Assembly: GCA_009103225.1 (NCBI GenBank)
Contig: RHPI01003256.1
Span: 92,091-156,090, forward strand
DNA length: 64,000 bases
Direction of reading: 5' to 3'
Origin: Chlorokybus atmophyticus
Taxonomy: Eukaryota; Streptophyta; Chlorokybophyceae; Chlorokybales; Chlorokybaceae
Positions 58,790-64,000 of this stretch are shown here, one piece after another. The first letter of the stretch is position 1. Each line of letters begins with the position of its first letter. The notes under the pieces were generated by a model. It was not told the DNA's origin. It saw only the letters and a program-made list of their open reading frames with translations, and searched no databases. Made by a program: the position numbers and the translations under genes.

Positions 58790-59270
58790 GTGCAAGTGAG
58801 TGCTCGCATACGTGTACATGCGCATGCATGTGCATCAGCCCCTGGTTGTGAGGAGTTACATGTACATGCTTGTGCATGCCAGCTGCGTGAATGCATGCGT
58901 ACATGCGCGTGCGTGTACGAAAAGTCATGAACGGGTATGTGCTCATGCGTGCCAGCTGAGTGCTTGCGTACATGCATGTGCAAATACCTGCCAGCTGATT
59001 GCTCGAGTACATGCGTGCTGTGACAGATGTGCTGATGCGTGCCAGCTGAGTGCTTGCGTACATGCGCGTGCGTGTGCGAAAAGTCATGAACGAGTATGTG
59101 CTGATGCGTACCAGCAAAGTGCTTGCGTACATGCGCGTGCGTGTGAACAGTCCTGAGCGCGTATGTGCTGATGCGTACCAGCTGAGTGCATGCGCGTGCG
59201 TGTGCGAAAAGTCCTGAGCGCGTATGTGCTGATGCGTGCTGTTGTAGTGCACTTGTACGTGCATGTGCGT
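58790..59270. repeat. Intronic minisatellite, about 65-90 bp units
   Basis: TGTGCTGATGCGT or a one-base variant recurs near 58935, 59028, 59096, 59163 and 59226, followed each time by CCAGC, TGCTTGCGTACATGCGCGTG and often GAAAAGTC. Strong alternating purine-pyrimidine character. It lies in an intron of the Ndc10-like gene. Confidence 0.8.
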
Positions 59271-60832
59271 GTTTGTACGCGTACTAGTGAATGCTTGTGC
59301 TTGTGCATGCCAGCTGTGTGTCAATTGTGTATGCACACATTGTGTTCTACTGCAACCAATTAAAACTTAACTTAAAACTGTTACCTTCTCATGGATGCCG
59401 CGGTTGTCCATAAACTGTGCACCCGCATCCCGAAATGCATGTGTCACCTTCTTGATGTCGATGTTTAATGCTGCACATCTTGTTTTAATGGACTTGTGGT
59501 GCTGTTCATACGAAATGCTCTGATCAGGCTGCACACAACCAACAGCCAATAAGTAAACATGGTTGCATGCTTTCATTCTCATCCATACATGTCATCAAGT
59601 TGTGGTTTGTGCAAGCAAGCACGACTAAATAGCCATGGATACGTACATGAGTACCAGACCATAAAGCTGTCTTCGTCCACTCTTCCTTTCTGGAAAGCGC
59701 TCGGCGTTTATGGTAAACCGATGCACAAGGTAGCGTGCCAAGGATCCTTGCGGACACTCCACCGGGTTACGAGATCGAAGAAACCAGCAAAGCTGATTTG
59801 ACCATTCTTCAAGGTCTTGCCATCGAATAGTACGGCATACATCAAAACGCATGGGGCAGGGCCTGCAATTATCAACACAAGTCAGACATGCATGCAACTG
59901 TGCAATGCGTAAACAATACCTGTGTTTTCATCAAGTTGCGGTGGGCATAAGTCTTGCACATAGAGTGCACGCCCTTCATTGGACCGACCAATGCAACTTG
60001 TAAGCCACGAAGACATGGAATGATCTCATGAAGACGCCAACGTAGTGTCCGCCAACATAGAGGTAGACAAGTTCAACCATTGCTTCATTGTAAATGCCGA
60101 GTTGACAACGCCATCTTGTGGGTCTTCGTCGGACTCCGGACGCTGCCCTTTCATTGCAACTTTGTCTTTGGCAGTTGCATACACCATGCGATAGCCCACG
60201 TGCTGTAATAGCTGAGCACGCTCCCACATGCTGGGTTGAAAGCCTAGCTCCGCTCGCGCCTCAACTTGTTGATGCGCATAGTGGCTTTGCAACATGGAGT
60301 GGCAGGACTCAATGACGCTGATTTTTTGCACGCAAAGGTTAGGGTGGGTGGGTGGGTAGGTGAAATTAAGACACCAATACAAGCCAGCAACTGTAGCTTT
60401 ATGACATACGATGCACGCAATCAAACATCAGCAATTACAATTGTTTTAGCCTTGCGAGGATAGTTGTAGCCTGGCATGTTGTTCGTCACCCACTGCATAA
60501 ACTCCATGGCTAGTCTAGCGCCAGGTTCTCCAACCAAGCAGTTAGACAGTGGTAATGAGCGTGGCAGCCCCGTGTCTGGATCATTGTCAAGAAACCATTG
60601 GTACTTCTTATGATGTTGGATGTATGACCTTGCTAAGTTTGGCCGCATGGTGTCACGTCGGTTGCGTGACACTTTTTGGTAGAAGTTGGGCCTGCAATAT
60701 GAAGCATGACCTTGAGACAAGGGAATGTCAACCACGACAAGCATTACACACAACAGTGATACTCACAATATAATAATCTTGGCGCTTGGCAGCGCATCTT
60801 CACTTGGCTTTGGTTTGCCAGCTTGAGTATCT

Positions 60833-63222
60833 CTGCATACATGTGTGTGTGTGCGCATGCGGTGTGACAATGGGCATCAGCGCGTGCTGTAGGGTGCCTG
60901 CATGTTTGTAACGCTACAGTGCAATGCGTGAGTGTATGCGTGTAGTTGAGTGTCTAACTGCATCAGCTGATTGACATTGAGCTGCACATCATTAATTTTG
61001 CTGCTTATGTGTGCGGCTATACGTGTATTGATGCTGCATGCGCGTGAGTGAAGTTGAGTGGATAGTGTGTAGATGAACATGTGTGCAAGCATTACCGCTG
61101 CACATGACAGCAGTTGACGAGGACAATTGCCATGCTCTGCATAAATACCTGTATGTTGACACTCGCTATTGCTCAGGCCCCGCATGGTCCTGTGTACCCT
61201 CCTCTTCAGACAACCAATCCTTAACCAACCCATAAACAAGCCCTTCCATCACCACACTATTTCGTCACACAACCTACACAACCTGCAGTCCAATACGTAC
61301 ATCATGATGACACAAGGACACTTCATTGTGTTGGTTGCGTGACAATGACACACAACATCTTGACCCCCAAGCGCATCTCTTTGTGTGCGCATGATCCTAT
61401 AGGTTTTGAGAAGGATGTTTTAGTGCTAGAATTTGTTGTATGGCACTTTCAGTCAGAGTTTGACTTGTCGTTGCAAGTGGCAGCAATAGCAACCACATGT
61501 CCAAGCCCATTGTCTCGCTTGTAAGAGACTAACACAATCCTGTAGATCATAGGCTGTTGTACTAGCAGCGTGTCATGTCTTACTGACACTTTCTAGCCAC
61601 TTAAACATACACAAACACAAGCCCTCACCGCGTGCAATCACACAATGTTAGCATAGCAGCGCACATGTGTCAGCGCTGTTGCGTTTAAGGTATCAAAGGC
61701 ATATAGCAATGCTCTTACAGGCCTAGTATACTCAGCTACGATCGACCACATCTATTTACACATGCGTCACCTGCTACGTGGACACAGTCGTTCATCCCCA
61801 ACCAAGGGTGCTGGCATGCAAGTAGCGAGCCAGCGGTGTCATGGCCAGCCGGCCAACCGCTGGCGTACCCGCTGGCCATGGTAACGGCTGCCACGTGCCT
61901 GTGTGTGCGTGTGTCGCCGCCGCCGCCGCCGCCACCGCCGCCGCCACCGCTCCTGCCGCGCCTGTCCCCACGTGGCGCTGGTGCCACGTACAATTTTCGC
62001 ACACGCGCGCGCGACTTACGCGACGCAACCCCCGCTCGCGGGGTACGCCGCGCGTCTCGAGTTACTGAGCAGCTTTGTGTGTTCAACTGCTGAAACGGAC
62101 GCTAACTGACAGTTAGCGTTCATGCTTGTAGTTAGTAACTGCGCATCATAAATCGCGGAAACGCGAATTTCATTTCGAGGTTCGCGCGCGCTTGACATGA
62201 TAAGCGGGTCCGCAGCGAACATAAGCGGGTCACGAGCGATCTTGGCTGGAGGAGTGGCGACTTACGAAGCGACTTATCTTCCTGAGCGGACAGAGCGCCG
62301 GGCAGAGCGCCGGGCTTTTGTTCCGGTACGTTCCTCGCGTACCATCCTGTACCTGCCATCGAGGAAACCCTAAACTTTTTGATATAGGGATAGTGATAGG
62401 GATATCTTAGCTGTAACTCGTTGGAATACCTCCATCCTAGTTCTTGAGGGCAGTCCTCGTCAGGCAAGTGGGTGTGGGTGTGGGTGGCGATGGCGGTGGC
62501 GGTGGCGGTGGCGGTGGAGGCGCGACCCCTATTGTCGGCGGCGCGGGGGCGGCTCCTCGTATTTTTTATTCCGCAAAACGTGCGTTGGACGGCAGTCGTC
62601 GTTGCTGGTAAGCAGTGGTAAAGCTGCTCAGGGCAGCTGTCGTGGCTGTGCGTGGGTGGTACTAGGGTTGCTCACACTGCAGCTGTGGAGAGGGCCTAGT
62701 TCATGTTAAATCATTCTCTGTGCTTGTGGATTGTGATAGATCGTGCACACACTGCTTGCACTGCCTCACACGATGCTTTCTTAGTCGTGATTTTCTTTGC
62801 AAATTTGACGCCCGTGCGTTGAAGCACACAAGCACAAAATGCAACAGCCTTGACCAAAGCATTGCCTGTGGATGGTGTTGCTGCTGTCGTCATCACATAG
62901 CAGCATTGTTTGGTGCAGCAGTGCTGCTTCAAGCGTTGGGTTGGCAGGTTGCTGAGTGGCTTTCTTGCTGCGTGCATCAGGGGGAATCAGCAAGATCAGT
63001 GCATAGCAACAGCTGTTGCAACGTTTCGTGTTCATATTCGTGCTGTTACTTGTGCACGGGTGAAGAGCTGCTCAATGCAGTCCCATTGGCACATTTCTTC
63101 GTTAAGCACACACAAGTATCCGCTGCGATGGCCATTTGCGGTAATATGACAGTTTGCCGTTGCTGCTACCCTACTCATGGAGGGTGGGTTGTGTGCGCTC
63201 CTCTGTTATCAACCACAACAGG
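60833..63222. other. Subtelomeric gene-poor region
   Basis: No supported gene. It contains a CCG/CCA triplet run (61915-61960), a GGTGGC hexanucleotide run (62469-62520), a two-copy 13-bp repeat at about 62287-62312 and a perfect palindrome at 62099-62119 (10-bp arms ACGCTAACTG, one-base centre). Confidence 0.45.
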
Positions 63223-63745
63223 CTGCTCTGTCTGAATGCACGGCTGTCTTTCAAGGTTGCGTTGTGGTTATGGCCTCATGTTGTGGGGTGTTTGGTAAGT
63301 TTGATAGTTGCCTTGTCTCTGTGACTGGTTCTCTCTCTTTCGCTCTCTCATTGGAGCTGCTGCTACGCTTCTCTCTTTTATTGACTGCGACAGCTTGCTC
63401 TGCTTGTGTACGCTGCCAGATCAAATGTCAATAGCTTCAGCGTAATGGCCTATTGTTATACGGGTTGTAAGTCACTGTGTACCAACACTTGCACTTGTTG
63501 TGCTGGTTCTGACCTCCGACTGCTGGTTGGCCATGTGCAGTGATCAAAGCAGCCCCATTTTGTGCGACCAATGAACAACTTGCCCCTCTGCAAGCCTGCA
63601 TTGCTTGTTGGTCAGCAGACAAGTTGGCAACGTTGGCAAAACGGGAAGAACAATGGCATCAGCGTCGACAGAGAGGAATGCCATTCCCCTTGTGCGGTGG
63701 GCAACCATTGACAGCGCAGGCACACAACGTGGCTGAAAGGCCATG
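63223..63745 (+). CDS. Possible subtelomeric gene fragment, unknown product
   Basis: Two exon candidates join in frame: 63223-63289 (after ACAACAG, before GTAAGTTTG) and 63540-63745 (after CATGTGCAG). The second reads ATNEQLAPLQACIACWSADK followed by a basic QWHQRRQRG block, with several Cys. Upstream Cys-rich frames from 62720 may be earlier exons. A separate frame from 63745 (MIHVYVTGPLDL, then AKELAQVLLRAWRIRL) stays open right into the telomere repeats. No family was recognised, and it may be a gene cut off by the chromosome end. Confidence 0.3.
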
Positions 63746-63917
63746 ATCCATGTGTATGTCACTGGCCCGCTCGACCTGCGAACTGAAGTGCTCACAGATG
63801 CGGCGGCAGCTGCAAAAGAACTCGCCCAAGTACTATTGCGTGCCTGGCGCATACGTTTGACAATGAATGGGGAACCGGTTTCGCTTGCTTTGGAGTGCAT
63901 ACCACTAGAGCACCTGC

Positions 63918-64000
63918 TAGGGTTAGGGTTAGGGTTAGGGTTAGGGTTAGGGTTAGGGTTAGGGTTAGGGTTAGGGTTAGGGTTAGGGTTAGGGTTAGGG
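63918..64000 (+). repeat. Telomere, (TTAGGG)n
   Basis: Perfect TTAGGG repeats (about 14 units) from 63918 to the window edge. The G-rich strand runs 5' to 3' towards the end, as required at a right-hand chromosome end. Confidence 0.98.

Larger units (their letters stand above)
55760..60832 (-). pseudogene. Ndc10/GCR1_C-type tyrosine recombinase-like gene (Crypton-related), probably decayed
   Basis: Minus-strand exons include 60832-60767, 60691-60427 (FYQKVSRNRRDTMRPN), about 60330-60026, about 60020-59925, 59890-59625, about 59530-59380, 58740-58288 and 58242-58102. Recombinase-fold signs are a THAFRDAGA block (His-x-x-Arg) before GKWCFDAMHKSYIKCF, whose Tyr fits the nucleophile position, then a FPFL-type end. 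The tail (56136-55760: LPFPKLGTIKSIVDLYKLIE) resembles a GCR1_C DNA-binding domain. Between them lie ten mini-exon modules. Signs of decay are an in-frame TGA at 55997-55999, a probable frameshift near 59790 and stops in two modules. It could be a Crypton transposon copy or a domesticated relative. The fold call is from motif order only. Confidence 0.6.

Noticed and set aside
61836-62093. Pro-rich or Arg-rich frames over the CCG run
   Set aside because: All frames of a CCG microsatellite are open; there is no support for coding.
62720-63235. 171-codon Cys-rich plus-strand frame taken as a single-exon gene
   Set aside because: The composition is irregular and contains likely splice sites. At most parts of it are exons of the uncertain subtelomeric gene.

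Overview
The window reads as the right-hand end of a chromosome from a photosynthetic, intron-rich eukaryote, most likely a green-lineage alga. The reasons are a plastid magnesium chelatase D gene with a transit peptide, a polycystin-type channel (found in flagellated algae and animals but not land plants), 13- to 17-exon genes with short GT-AG introns, and (TTAGGG)n in the correct orientation at the right edge. Human-type TTAGGG telomeres occur in some chlorophyte algae. I cannot name the species.

Layout. 1-3303: 3' part of a polycystin-2-like channel (+). 4265-8639: complete ChlD gene (-), 17 exons. 8640-13219: gene-free DNA. 13220-22250: Ty3/gypsy-type retrotransposon (+) coding for gag, protease, a DNMT3-like cytosine methyltransferase, RT, RNase H, integrase and a terminal PHD finger. 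22250-27000: gene-poor, with a 60-bp tandem repeat, a tRNA-like SINE candidate and a 175-base N gap. 27364-28202: small secreted protein (+). 29516-33492: SNAPC4-like Myb subunit of the snRNA-activating complex (-), 13 exons. 34298-36548: SLC17/PHT4-type anion transporter (+). 38080-40220: plastid DUF1279/FAM210-like protein with nine 37-residue repeats (-).

From 40221 to the end the window is subtelomeric and dominated by transposons. A decayed Ty3 element (40488-45951, LTRs about 300 bp, TSD TCCT) sits inside an open frame that runs into a LINE-type RNase H. A tyrosine-recombinase pseudogene lies between long diverged inverted repeats (49130-50850). An integrase remnant (53830-54985) resembles the first Ty3 element. 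A large Ndc10/GCR1_C tyrosine-recombinase-like gene (55760-60832, -) has a linker split over ten tandem, frame-neutral mini-exon modules. After microsatellites and a possible truncated gene, the telomere begins at 63918.

The host genes are unrelated housekeeping functions (chlorophyll synthesis, snRNA transcription, anion transport, ion channel) and form no pathway together. The most unusual biology is the methyltransferase- and PHD-bearing retrotransposon and the mini-exon array of the Ndc10-like gene. Intron-exon models were built by hand from splice motifs, phase and family similarity. Coordinates of the ChlD, SNAPC4, PHT4-like, DUF1279, polycystin and secreted-protein exons keep an unbroken reading frame.
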